Source: Gonium pectorale
Taxonomy: Eukaryota > Chlorophyta > Chlorophyceae > Chlamydomonadales > Volvocaceae
Assembly: GCA_001584585.1 (NCBI GenBank)
Contig: LSYV01000035.1
Span: 112,629-176,628, forward strand
Reading direction: 5' to 3'
Length of the DNA stretch: 64,000 nucleotides
The stretch's first letter is position 1. The number at the start of each line of letters is the position of its first letter. The notes below the pieces were generated by a model. It ran no database searches and was not told the DNA's origin. It saw only the letters and a list, made by a program, of their open reading frames with translations. Below, one piece after another: positions 50,840-62,260 of this stretch. The translations under genes were made by a program, and so were the position numbers.

Positions 50840-53800
50840 TCAAAACCGCTTGATGTCCTTCGGCGGCCTGAACGGCAGCCCCGGGTGGGTCTCCGGCGTG
50901 GCGTCCTCCACCTCCTTCCACATCTTGACGGTCTTGTCCCCCTCAGCCGTGATCAGCCGGCTGCCGGACGCGTCAAAGACCATGTCGTACAGCGTGGCCT
51001 CGCTCTCCAGCGAGCCGGGCTGCACCACCGTCTCGTCCTGCTGGAAGCAGTGCCCGCTGCGCCAGTCCCACCACCACAGGCTGCCGTTGTCGCCGCCTGT
51101 ACCGCAAGGGCAAAGGTGCGGGTCTCGTAGCATGATAACGGCACCGGTTCTGGGTCGCGACGAGTAATGGAGGGTAGGGGCACTGCGGCGGCCACGTCTT
51201 TTGCTTGGCGCGGGTGGGTGGTCGTGGTGGGGGCCAACATTCGGGGCGGGACGCAACTTCCAGATGCTGCAACACACAATCATCGACTATTCCCCGGTGT
51301 CGCTCACACCTCCTCCTGCCTGTCGAAACACTGGAGCAACCCACCTGTCGCAATGACTCCGTCCTGGTTGATGGCCATCGAGTTGATGATGGCCCGCTGC
51401 TGGCTAAGCATGTTGTGCAGGAAGTCGCCGCTGGGGAGCGCCCACTTCTTGATGTTCTCGGCCGAGGCGGATGCGAAGGCGAACTCATGCGGATGCATGG
51501 CCATGGCGCGGATGGACTTCTTGTGGTGCGTCAGCACGCAGCTTGCCTTGCCCTTGCGGATGTCCCACAGCCGGATGGTGCTGTCGTGGCTGCCGCTGAT
51601 GACCTGTGCGGGGAGGGCGGCGCGGCGCAGGCGGGTGCGGCACAACGGCGGGGGGGGAGGGTTGGAGGGCATTCTCAGCAGCCCCGCCGCCCCACAACGG
51701 CGGGGGGAGGGGGGCAGCGGGATCGAGTCAGGAAGCAGGATTGTGATAGTAGCAGACTGGATGCGGCTCTCAGAAACCTCCATATCATAGAGCCATAGAT
51801 GGACCACGGCACACGCACCTTCCTGTTGCCGCGGAAGCTACCAACCCCTCCAAACATGGCATCCACGCCCGCCCGTCTGCCCGGCTTGGCCCCGCCCGCG
51901 CGCTCGTCCGCTCCCCATTCCCTGCTGCTGTTCATGCCCTTTCTCCTTCAATCCCCCAACCCCGCGCTCGCCCACTCGCCTGCGGGTCCGGAGCCTGGCT
52001 GAGCAGCGAGCACACCGTCTGGTCGTGCCCCGACAGCACCATGGCCTGCACCTTGCTCCGCATGTCCCACACGCGCACCACGCTGTCTCTGCCGCCGGTC
52101 ATGAGGATGTCCAGGGAGGGGTGCAGCGCGATGCAGTACACGCCTGACAGGTGGCCGTGGTAGTTGCGGATCACCTGCGACCGGTAACAAAGCCACAACA
52201 TACGTGGTGGGCTGGGCTCGGAGGGGGGAAGCGGAAGTGGGGGGCTGGCTTGGGTGCGGGGGACGGACGGAGCTGCACGGGAATGACAGGGGTGGCGCCG
52301 AAGCGGATGCAGGGCCAACGGGGGGGGAGATGTCGGGAGATGGAGCGTTCGGAGGCGTGCCGCGATGGCGAGGAGCGCTGGGGAGGCGTTTGCTGCACAC
52401 TGGCGCCACACGCCGACAGCGCCAGCCCGTGCCCGCTACGACATCAGTCTCTTGCATGCTTGTAACACCCGGCGACGCGCCGCTGTCCCACATCGCAAGC
52501 AATGGGGCGTGGCCCGAACAGACGGAGCCACGAGTACCGCGCTGCAAGCTTGCGGGACGGCAGGGCAGAACCAGAACCACTGCCGGCGTCCGGCGCCGCG
52601 CCCCAAAGTACCCACAACCCCGGCGCCTCCGCGCCATGTACACCATAGCGACAACGGCATGGCCGCTTCCAAGCACTCCTGGCCACCTTAACTCCCGACC
52701 CTTCGCCTTCACGCATCCCACCTTGTTCTGCTCCAGGTCCCAGCACTTGACCATCTTGTCCAGGCCGCAGCTGAACATGTAGGGGTGCCGTGCGGACACC
52801 GCCAGCCCGGTCACCTAGCAGGGCGGGGCGGCGCGGGGCCAGGGCATGGCGGGGCCGATAGAACGGTGGTACGCTCAGGCCAAGAGTGAAGGCACGCCCG
52901 GAAGTCGGGCCGAGCCCACCGAGGACTGCAGATCCTGCACGTCGCCTGGCCCGGTTGGCCTAGGGAGGCGTAGACGGGCAGGTCACCGGCACCCCAGTAC
53001 CCGCTCCCAACGCCGTGGAGGGGAGCAGGCAGGGAGCAGTCCTGTCGAGTATTCATAGAGTCCTGCATGCTTGCGTTCCGCCGCGACAGGTCTGCGCCCT
53101 GGGCCGTCCTCGCTCCTGACCGCCCCCCGCGGGTCCCGCCCGCCCGCTTGCCGGATTGCAGCACACTCGGCCTTGTCCCCACCTGCTCTATGTGTCCCGT
53201 CAGCGTGAGCTTCAGCTGCCCGCTGGCCAGGTCCCAGATCTTGATGGTGCGGTCCGCGCTGCCCGTGGCAAACCACTCGTTGCCCGGGTCCACCGCCACG
53301 CAGCGAACCCAGCTGTGTGGGGTGGAGAGAGGGCAAAGAGCAGCAAGTCACACCCCAGAGACGCTCTCGCAGCCACTGCACTGGCGTGCTTGGTATTAGT
53401 CAACAGGGAGCCAGCCTCCAACCGTCAGCGTGAGGAGCGCCGATGCGCTAATCCGGGCAGCAGCGTGCCCAGCAACGGCCTGCGGTCCCACCGTTTCCCA
53501 TCTTCACCATTGCCTACAATTACCCACCGATGCACCCTCCTGCAAACCCTGCTACGACCAGGACGCAACCCCTCTACAGTTACCGTCATTCACGTGTCAT
53601 GCTTCCTTGACGGTGGTGAGCGCCAAAACCCCCTCCTTTCCACCACTTTCATACTGCTGGAGCACATGTGTCGCACACCGTCCCCTGCTCCCGTACCCAC
53701 CCCAGGTGCCCCGAGATGACGCGGTACATCTTCCAGGGCGCGTGCCACTCGGGCTTGGGCCACTTGGAGGCCAGTCTCCGGGACACGGCCGCCGAGCTGT

Positions 53801-54641
53801 TGCCGCCCTTATCCGCGATCACCGCCATGACCGCCCGCTGTTGGGCAGCCGCGTCGGCCGCACCGGCCGTAGCGCCGCCTGCAGGCTGGTACAGCACCAC
53901 CTGTTGCCCTGCCGCCGACTCTCCGGGCCGCTTGCCGCCGGCCGCCGCAGCCGGCGCTGCTGGGATGTTGTCAATGAGTTTTGACAGGCTGGAACGGGAC
54001 TCTGGTCGCGTAGCGGCGGTGCCGTCCTCGCCTGCGGCGGCCGCAGCGGCGCCGGGCGCTGCCGGCCGGCCGCTGGGCCCTGCAGGGGCACAAGTGCGGG
54101 CGGGTTAGGTAGAGCGTGCTCTACGGATCTAACAATATGCACACATGCTGAAGGAGACTAATGGTGTTCCTCCGAGCTGCATAAGCATTGGGGGCCAAAC
54201 CCCCGTGGGCACGCACCTGCCGCTGCCGGGGGCGGCGCCGCGACGGTGGCTTTGGGGGCCGCCACCGGCGCCACAAGATGGCTCACATGGCTGTACTCAT
54301 CCCGGAACTTGACCGCCGCCTTTAAGAGTTGACTGCGCCCGGCGGGGTGGGGAGGGCAACCATGGTTGACTCCCAACACGCAGCCGTGTGGACGCCGGTC
54401 CGAGAAAGCAGACCTCCCCTCGCACAGAACCCTCGCTTTCACACACAGAGTACCAGAGTATCGACACCGCCACGCCGTTCCGCCACGCCGATCCGGACCT
54501 GCTCTCGTCGAGCGGGGTGGGCTGCCCGTAGTTGCCAACAAAGAGATCATACGTCCTCTTAAGAGACTGAAGCGTGAGCGCCTTGATGGTCTTTGTCTCA
54601 GCGGGGAGTTCGGGTGCAAACGAGGCAGGTTCGGCGGCCAT
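50840..54641 (-). CDS. PRL1: PRL1/PLRG1 (Prp46) spliceosomal WD40 protein
   Basis: Eight exons on the minus strand join in phase to 523 residues: 54641-54499, 54332-54217, 54079-53701, 53312-53183, 52814-52722, 52174-51980, 51603-51345 and 51096-50840. The start is the ATG at 54641, which opens the [15 protein letters not shown] leader and the [10 protein letters not shown] segment typical of the family. The WD40 propeller begins near residue 205 ([13 protein letters not shown]) and shows diagnostic blocks: [93 protein letters not shown], and the C-terminal EDATPETHP and [11 protein letters not shown]1 is a Prp19-complex-associated factor needed for spliceosome activation, and in plants also for sugar and stress responses. 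The linker is longer and more Ala-rich than in Arabidopsis. The sixth intron starts with GC (CAG then GCGAGT). Confidence 0.95.
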
Positions 54642-55005
54642 GCCTCCCACTGGCCCCAAGCGGGCTCAGTTAGTACCAAGTAACGGTACTAAGCCTCCAT
54701 GCCGCGACACAGACAGTGGGCGCAGAGAAACAAGGTTTAGCTTCCGCTGCCTATCAAGCCAGTTGAGTAATTTAAGAACAGATAAACAGGTCGTTGAAAA
54801 ACCAAGCCATTTTTTAGCTGAAAGGTAACCACCTTGCCAATTCGTACGAGTAGGTCTCCTCAATGCGACACACAATCGCATTGCCGCATATGTATAGTCG
54901 CAACGGTCTGCTAGATGGCGATGGATATAGAACGCAATACCGCCTGAGCCCACCCACGCATGGTTGCTCAAAACCTTCCTGGTTAATCGTGCCGTTAGGG
55001 GAGAC
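54642..55005. promoter_or_regulatory. Shared divergent promoter of PRL1 and the WW/GYF gene
   Basis: Only 364 nt separate the two ATG codons, which point away from each other. The centre (54740-54910) is clearly AT-richer than the flanks, as expected for a promoter in this GC-rich genome. I see no certain TATA box. Confidence 0.55.
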
Positions 55006-57315
55006 ATGGCGGATCCAATCGGGCCCCAGGCGCTGCCTGCTGGCTGGGAGTGTGCTGTGGACCCGGCCACGGGGCATCCGTATTACTTCAACAAATCGCT
55101 GGGCGTGACTTCCTGGACACAACCGGGCCCGTAAGCTGCGGCATGCAGGGGGCTGGGGAAGACGGCTACAGGGGCGGGATGCAGTGATCATGGGCTCTCT
55201 CAAAGCGGGGTGAGGCCACCGACTCGGGAATGGAAGCCCGGGGCCGGTATCTTCTGCATGAGGATGCTCTTCCCTAAGGAATGCTTCCGCGTCTCATTTG
55301 CAGGTCGGGTACCGTGCCAGTAGCAGCATCAGCTCTCGCAGGCGCTGACACGTGCGGCGAGGCTGCCGGCTCCGCCGTGCCCAGTGAGCGCCAGGAGTTA
55401 GGACAGACAGCAACCGCTGCCTTGTCCGACACCCCTGGGCGACAGGGAGGCGGCAGCACCAGCACCAGCGGCGGAAACGCCAACGGGTGGTACTACCGGT
55501 GGGTGATAAAAGGGGGCAGGATGCGAGGGGCCTAGGCCGACAATGTCAGCTGGGAGGCTGTGTCATAGGTGGGGCGTAGGCTACTGGCTTCGCGGCAGGG
55601 CCAACGATGGTGACTCCCCGGCGACTTGTGCCATGCAGCACTCCACGTGGGCAGTCGGTTCACAACACCTGCCGGCAGTTTCCAGTGGACAAGGTCTATT
55701 CGCGTCGCCGGGCCTATAGCTCACCCTGTAGCCCACCCTCATTTTACTGTGCTCCCCGGTCTTCTTGTGTGTGGTCCGCTGGTTCCGGGGTTGTATTTGC
55801 AACGCACGTCATTGCAGGACTCTAGTAAATCACCCGTAATGACCAGACCGACGCCCCTGCGACCCCGACACTGCTTCGCCCTGCAGGGATCGCTCTGGGG
55901 CGCTGCATGGCCCCTTCCAGCAGGCGGCCCTGCGCGCCTGGCGCAACTTCCTTCCCATGGACCTGCTGGTCTGGTATGTGGAGCTGCAACCGGAGGAGCA
56001 GCAGCAGCAGGTGTCTGAGCGGCGGCAGGGCGAGGAGCAGAGGGAAGCAACGGACCAGCAGCGGGGGCTGTCGCGCAAACGACCGCACGAGGAGGAGTTC
56101 ACCACGGAGGCCAATAACGGAGAGGCCAGTGGCATGGGTGCCAGCGCGGCAGGAGCGCAAACGGAGAACGGATCCGCAGCCGGGCTTTCGGGGCAGGGTG
56201 GAGTAGACGAATGCCCAGAGGACCGCTCGGAGGAGGCCGGAGCGGGCAAGGAGGGCGGTTCGGAGGATGCTCCACCCTCCCCCAAACGGCCCCGCTGCGG
56301 CCACAGCAGCATCCCTGACGCCGCCGCCGACACCGTCCCAGAAGCAGATGCGGCAACAGCAGAAGCACCAGCAGCTACTCGCAGTCCATCTGCGTCTCGC
56401 GCGCCGACTTGTGCTTATGCTGCGGACACTACGACTGACGGAGGTGTTGGCGACCGAGAGGTTCGGGAGCCCTCCCCTGGGCCTTCCACGGTAGAAGAGG
56501 CCATTGCCTGCGGCTTGCCCGGCATCGAGCTGGCGGAGCTGCTGGGGGATGGTCACTTGCTGGCCGACTGGCGGCAGCGCTTCCCCGGCAGCCGGCCTGC
56601 GGGGACCGCGCCCCCGGCCCCCGTGCACGACCACTGGCTCCGTGCCGCGGCTGCCTCGCTGGCCGCGGCCCACGCCGCGCAGACGCACGCCGCACAGTAC
56701 GGCTCATACGGGCAACCTGGAGCGTACGGGTACGGCTACGGGCACTCGTACGGCGGCGGCATACCGCGGTACGGCGGAGACGGCGGCGAGGCAGCCGTGC
56801 GGCCTCCGCGTAGCAAGGAAGAGTCAATGCTAGAGTACGCGGAGGCCGTGCTGGCGGGTCTGCCCCCAGACGATGAGGCGGTCGTGCTTGCACGCCAGGC
56901 GGCGGCCGCTGGCAAGAGCCTGACCGAGGTGGTCAACTTCAGCTGGGGCACAGCACCGGCCACCACCACGGCGACGGCAACGGTGGCGGCGCCGTTGCCA
57001 GGCGCATACGGCAATGGCGATGGTTACGATGAGCGCATCACGCGCCCGAACGAGCACGGTGTGCCCACTGAGTATCTTCGTGACCCGCGGTCGGGCCGCC
57101 TGACGGCCGTGGACAAGGACGGGCAGCCGGTGGGCGGGGCCAAGGCGCTGTACGGCGAGTTCGGGAACTGGATGGACCCGGAGCAGATCGAGGACTACCT
57201 GAGCAAGGCCATGCGCTGGCGCAAGGAGCAGCTGCCGCGGTTGTGGACGAAGAAGAAGCTAAAGGAGTATCGCGAGGCCAAGGCCAAGAAGGCCATCCAG
57301 GCGATGCTCCAGTAG
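55006..57315 (+). CDS. WW and GYF-like domain protein
   Basis: Three exons, 55006-55130, 55304-55498 and 55887-57315, join in phase to 582 residues. A canonical WW domain lies at residues 10-41: LPAGWECAVDPATGHPYYF then VTSWTQP, with W14, the YYF triplet, W37 and P40. Such domains bind proline-rich ligands. Residues 103-130 read GWYYRDRSGALHGPF and then a helix with MDLLVWYVE, which resembles a GYF-type fold; this is inference from the WYY and GPF signature. A low-complexity acidic and Ala-rich middle follows, then a Tyr/Gly-rich part (YGSYGQPGAYGYG). The C-terminus is charged and helical (DPEQIEDYLSKAMRWRKEQ, KKKLKEYREAKAKK) and looks conserved. WW and GYF modules together are common in splicing and translation factors, and the gene shares a promoter with PRL1, so an RNA-processing role is a reasonable guess. 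Confidence 0.85.
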
Positions 57316-58185
57316 CGGTCAAGCGGCGTAGCGGCTCGCGTCGGGGTGGATGGGGCTGCACTAGCGGTGTCCAGACTGGACATGGCGTCTTGTGACGCCC
57401 GGTAGAAGCGTAGAGGCGTGTCTGGCAGGTGAAGCGCGTAAAAGGCGTGGAACCGGCAGCAGGTGAGCGGCTCCTTCAACCTGGTGCAGGCGGCGCTGTT
57501 GTTCAAAGCCCAGTTTGGTCCATGCCGAGGAACTTCAAGGGGTCCAGTGCTAATAAATGACGAGAAGTGATGAGACGTGAGGGCGTTGGTAAGCGGCAAG
57601 GGCGGAAACACGGATTGGCCAAGCGCAGACCGCGGCAGTGTGCTTTATCCCTGAGCGAAGTGCCGTATGACGTGCCACCCCTCGAAGGTTGGGGGTGGGA
57701 CGTCACAGACGACATAGGTGTCGGTGCTCGGTGGGAGACAAGGGACCAAGGTGAGCCTCGGGTTCAGCACGAAACGCGCAAGCGCAGCGGCTGGCTCTTG
57801 CGGTACGGACACAACGGCACGCAGAAGCAGCGGCGAGCTCTTGCTGCAGTAGCTCGGCTACTCCCGTCAGAGACCCGGCAGCCGCCACGCAAGTGGCTCA
57901 TGTACTTCACTCGCCGGCTCTCCCCACCCCATCTTGACAAGGCAGCGAGGTGCTCAGTAGTGCCAATACCGGTAGTCGGACACACGTCGACACGACCGTA
58001 CGGCGGGTTACGGTGCCATTATCAGTTTCACAACATGCACATACAACGCGTACTTATTTTCTACTCAACCCCAGCAGCAACTGGCAGCAGGCAGTAGGCA
58101 GCATTGCCGCACGACCCTGAGGCGCCCCTTTGGTTCCGCATGGAATGATAACAGGCCTCGTCCTTATCCCTATTATTCGAAAAAC
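57316..58185. other. Intergenic region with one doubtful open frame
   Basis: Holds the 3' flank of the WW/GYF gene and the promoter of the small membrane protein gene. A 176-codon frame (about 57567-58097) is unbroken but Arg-rich, without motifs or a plausible partner exon; I leave it uncalled. Confidence 0.45.
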
Positions 58186-58995
58186 ATGAGTGATCAGGTT
58201 CTGGAAGCCATTAGCGAATCCGACACAGTCGAGATTGAGCCCGGGACCGTCTTCCTGCTAAAATGGCTCGCGGAGACCTGGGGAGAAGCAGGCAAAGGCG
58301 TCGTTCAGCAGGTTTGCTCCAGCTCGGCCGGAACCAGCTCGGCTGTCGTTGCCGTGCCTCCTGTCAGTCCCGCCTCTGCGGTCTGAGTTTACAATTTTAT
58401 GATTCATCTGCGTATGGTCTGCACTATGCAGATGTTTGAAGCAGCTGGAGCAGCTGCTTTTTGCCAACTTCCGTCAGCTTTCCCCGTCGCACAATTACCA
58501 ATTACCCCGCCTCACCCCACCACCACCCTCACCACAGTTCCTGGTATTTTACGCGCTGATGCTCGTGGGATTCGGCTTCCTGTACCTCATGATGCGCAAC
58601 ACCCAACAGTAAGCTCGTGAAGCATGTGTTCGGGAGCTGTGCCAGGAGTAAACCGGATTGCAACCCGCAGACTGCGCGAGCTGCGGAAAGACATCGCGGA
58701 GACGCTACGGGAGCAAAAGAACCGGAAGTTCGATGAGGTGGGAGGGTCACGGCGTGGGAGGGAGGACTGTAGTACGGATTCCGTGTCGCAGCTCTTCATC
58801 AGCCCGCCTTCCTAAAGGTCTGAACTTTGGGTGGATCAAGCGTGTTCCCGCGTCTATCAAATAAGGGGGCGGTGGAGCGTTCCAGATTCACACAGGCATT
58901 GTGTATTGAGATGCAATTATTCTCTAATGATGGAAGCGCGTGATTCCACCCTACAGGAGGCGTACCGCAACCTGGCCGGAGGTGGATACTTCTGA
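58186..58995 (+). CDS. Small single-pass membrane protein with charged coiled coil
   Basis: Four exons, 58186-58311, 58442-58608, 58671-58737 and 58957-58995, join in phase to 132 residues. I do not recognise it. The N-terminal 42 residues are soluble and acidic (ISESDTVEIEPG) and followed by an amphipathic helix (QLEQLLFANFRQL). A Pro-rich run precedes one clear membrane segment, FLVFYALMLVGFGFLYLMM (residues about 75-93). A charged helix follows (RELRKDIAETLREQKNRKF), and the protein ends in NLAGGGYF. The acceptor at 58442 was chosen because it keeps the amphipathic frame in phase; an acceptor 11 nt upstream (after 58430) would enter a different frame. The Pro-rich part could hide a tiny intron, but no donor fits well. 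An organelle or ER membrane assembly factor would match this shape, without proof. Confidence 0.65.
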
Positions 58996-60067
58996 GCGCG
59001 CTCGCGCCCAAATTCGAGGTGCATTGCCATGGGCATTGAGCGCTTGCATAAACAGGTCATCCGTGGGTTTGAAGGGGATAAGGAGGGAGAAGTTGACCGG
59101 CGAACACCGGCAGTGAATGACGGGATGCATGGACCGATGACGGGGCGCACGGGATGAAAGCTGGTGTTTTGCGACACTGAAGTGGAATCCGCCACTGCTG
59201 AGTAGACATGTGTTAGGGAGTTTTGTCGTGGAGACGAATTTGAGAGGGGAGATACTTGCAGCAGCCTGGAGTGGCGCTGTCCCGCTGTTCGTGGATTAAA
59301 TGTGTCCAGCCATGGACGTGCGATGATAGTCTAGTGGCTGATTCTGGTGTTGACAGGGTCCGTCTTGCTTGAACCTGAAGGGTAGGCAGACTGCTAGCGC
59401 ATGGTCCGTCCGCTGCTGGTGCAATTATAACCTAGCTGTGCGATGCTGCCTTGGTGCGGCGATCATGTGATAAGCGATGATGCTGGCGTTTGGATTCCGG
59501 AATCTAGTACCGGCCAGCAGGTTGTCCGTGGCAAGTAGCACCCTGCAGAGCTATCTTTGAAATGGGTTGGCAGTTTCTGCAGTTTCTGTGCACTTTAACT
59601 GCAACTGCCACTCGTGAGCTCGTGGATAGCTGCAGATATATACTCTTGATTGGGGTATCTTTTGACGTCCCAAAGCCCCCTGCACCTCGAAGCGCTGAGC
59701 ATGGGCCATAAGGTTCGCTCGGTGCTGGAAGTGTGAGAATGTGTCAGGCAACGTTGAAAGGCCGTAAGCGCTTAGAATAAGCTTGCTCATGCCTGCCTTA
59801 AGACGCAAGGCAGCTATCCCTGTGGATCTCAACGCAACCCCCTCACGGGAGACAGGTATGCAGACTGGCCAGCGCCTGAGGCTGCTGGTAGAGCAACGAG
59901 GGCAGAGGCGACGCCAGCTGTCAGTGACAACAGTAACGGTCGCAGACGGGCTAACCCAAATTCTACCGCTGTGTGTGTCAGCTGTCGGGTGACGAGTGAG
60001 AGTGCCCTTCGGTGTAGTGCACCCAACCTCTTGCGCTCATAGGGTGTTAGGGGCATAGAATGGTACT
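58996..60067. other. Intergenic region, no supported gene
   Basis: Open frames are under 95 codons with no motifs or usable splice pattern. The last few hundred bases should include the promoter of the transporter gene. Confidence 0.45.
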
Positions 60068-62260
60068 ATGGTAGAAAGCGCAGTACGAAGTTACCAAGAC
60101 GGTTCCAAGTTGTTCCAACCACCATTCAAGGTGTCCCGTTGTGACGTCTGTGGTGCTAATAGACGGACTAAAATGTGTAAGCTAGGCAGCATTTATGCGG
60201 GCGTTTTGACGCTGATAACTGGCGCAGCAGTGACTGCGCCAGGCGTCCTTTTGCACTTCAAGGTAGCTTGTACCCATTTATTGGCTGTACCTTGTACCTT
60301 TTCCCACTGCGGTGTGCCGGTCGGCAGGTTGACTGGAGCCATGCAGCGGCTTACATGCTTGGGGCGGCGTGCTTCTTCTTGAGCCTCGGGGCAAGCCTTG
60401 GTCGATATATAGATTTGATCGGGACACCTCTGGGCTTGGGTGAGTCCCGCTTCCCAGGCTGCTCTCCCGCCCTGCGCCATGCCTTGTTGTTGCCTTGGCT
60501 TTGTTGAAGGGTACGCATACCTGCAACAGGCAACCTGGCATTTTCCTTCACCATCGGTACCTTCTTGTGGCCTGCTCTGGGTTTGGCAGCTTCAGTTATC
60601 GCCCTGCAGAGCGGGTTTCCGTTCCAGTTGGTGGTGGGCTTGGCGCTCCTTGCGGCATGCCCAGTAGGTACGTAGCAGCGTCTTTCAAACGGAGTCAAGA
60701 TGCAGAGATGAGTGCTGCCAACTCTTCATAAGCAGAATCGAGCTGCATGCGTTACGCCACCCGCATAGCCGACCGAGACGCCTGTGCCTCTTGTGTGTGC
60801 ATTTGCCGTGCATGTGCGTGCGGTGCCTTACCCGACATGCTTGTCTGTATATTCCTGAAGGCCGCTCCCATCATATTCCCGGCAGGTGGCACATCCAGTG
60901 GCGTCAACGCGGCCACTTCAGGCGGCAGCCTGGAAGCATCGTTGCTCATGTTCATGCTATCCGCCCCCGGTACTCTGGTTACCTTTCCCTACGCCTACCG
61001 CCACTTCATGCTCTTGCTGCTTGACCAGCCAGCGCCGCCCACGCTGCCGTCCACCGCTGTCGCTGCCGATTCAGAGCTGCGCTCACTGTTGGCAAAGTCA
61101 CTGGACCTGCCCAGCGCAGCAACGGCCCGCATTTGGGAGCACGCGCTTGTCCTAGTCTGTCTCCCGCTCGCGCTGGGGACCGGCATCGCTGCCAAGCTGC
61201 CAGCCTCGCTTGTCTCGGCATCCCGTCGAGCGGGCCCCCTCCTTGCTTCCGGCCTCATTGTCCTGGCGGCTGCCACCTGTACGGCTGCACACGCTGACGT
61301 AATAGCGGCGGCGGGGTTGCCCATGGTGGCAGTCGTGCTGGCTTTACACGCAGCTAGTTGGGTGCTCGGGCTGCTCATTCCTGCCGGGGTGGGCTCGACC
61401 ATGTGGACCTGCCGTACGACGGCCTTCCAGGTGAGGCCCGTGGGGTTGTTGCTCCGGGATAGTTGCACAAGGTCACTTGCACCGCGCATGCCTAAGGGGG
61501 ATAGACACTGCACAACCTCCCACGGCCAGTCTCGCACATCCCGCAATACTGGCTGCCCTGTACGGCATTGGGTTGCCACCTCCGGCTTTCACGGTTGGCG
61601 CAACGCTTGTTTGGAAGTAATAGGTCAAGAGGCTCTGTCCTGCCTCTACCCAAAAGAACACGTAGGGTGTGGCGGAGCTCAATCTGAGGAGTATAACTGG
61701 CGTGCTTACTGCCGCGGATAGCCTCTTAAAGGACCCCCTCACGGTCCCACCGCATGCCAGGCAACCATGCGCAGCCCCACGTTGGGCCTGAGCCTGGCGC
61801 TGGCGCTGTTCGGCGGCAGCCCGCACCTTCCCCTGGTGGCCGCACCGCTTGCAATTTCGGTCTTGATTCAGGAGACGCTGGGTGCCTGGGCGGCGCTGCT
61901 GGGCCGGTCACGCAAGCTCAAGCGCCTCTCCAGCGACTCGGGGACGCCGCGCAGCCCGCGCGCCTTCCGGACGCAAACGCAGGAGTCGATCCTGAAGCAG
62001 GTGGGTGGCAACTACGGGCAGGGGCGGGTATGGAACCATGGGCGTTCGCTGATGGCTGCAGGATGCTGTTTTGCGGGAGCCCCAATGTACGTGTTTGTAC
62101 GGCCTTACGCCCACGTATGCTAATACAACGTGTTTCGTCGTTTGGAGTGTTGGAGTAGCATCTCTGGACCAGCCGGTGAGTCGCACGAAAACTCTTCCGT
62201 GCCCTACCTATGCAGCAAACCGTGCGCCGCCTGAACATCGATGGCATGAAGGAGGACTGA
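60068..62260 (+). CDS. SBF/BASS-type (bile acid:sodium symporter-like) membrane transporter
   Basis: Six exons, 60068-60262, 60328-60439, 60530-60667, 60886-61430, 61761-62000 and 62216-62260, join in phase to 424 residues. Hydrophobic segments predict about 9-10 membrane helices. The family signature is clear: AACPVGGTSSGVNAATSGG (residues 143-161) matches the glycine-rich CPGGT-SN crossover loop that helps bind sodium in this fold. Later CRTTAFQ followed across the intron by ATMRSPTLGLSLALALFG matches the second crossover helix region. In plants, plastid BASS proteins move pyruvate, glucosinolate precursors or pantoate with sodium; the substrate here is unknown. The start is uncertain: 60068 is used, but ATG at 60173 would remove a cysteine-containing leader. 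The C-terminal tail (residues about 380-424) is soluble and Ser/Arg-rich. Confidence 0.8.

Noticed and set aside
57567..58097. 176-codon plus-strand open frame
   Set aside because: Arg-rich, no motif, no second exon, lies between two well-supported genes.
61541..61621. Hydrophobic frame (AHPAILAALYGIGLPPPAF) as an extra transporter exon
   Set aside because: Its only acceptor is out of phase with the preceding exon, and the exon at 61761 gives the expected family continuation directly.
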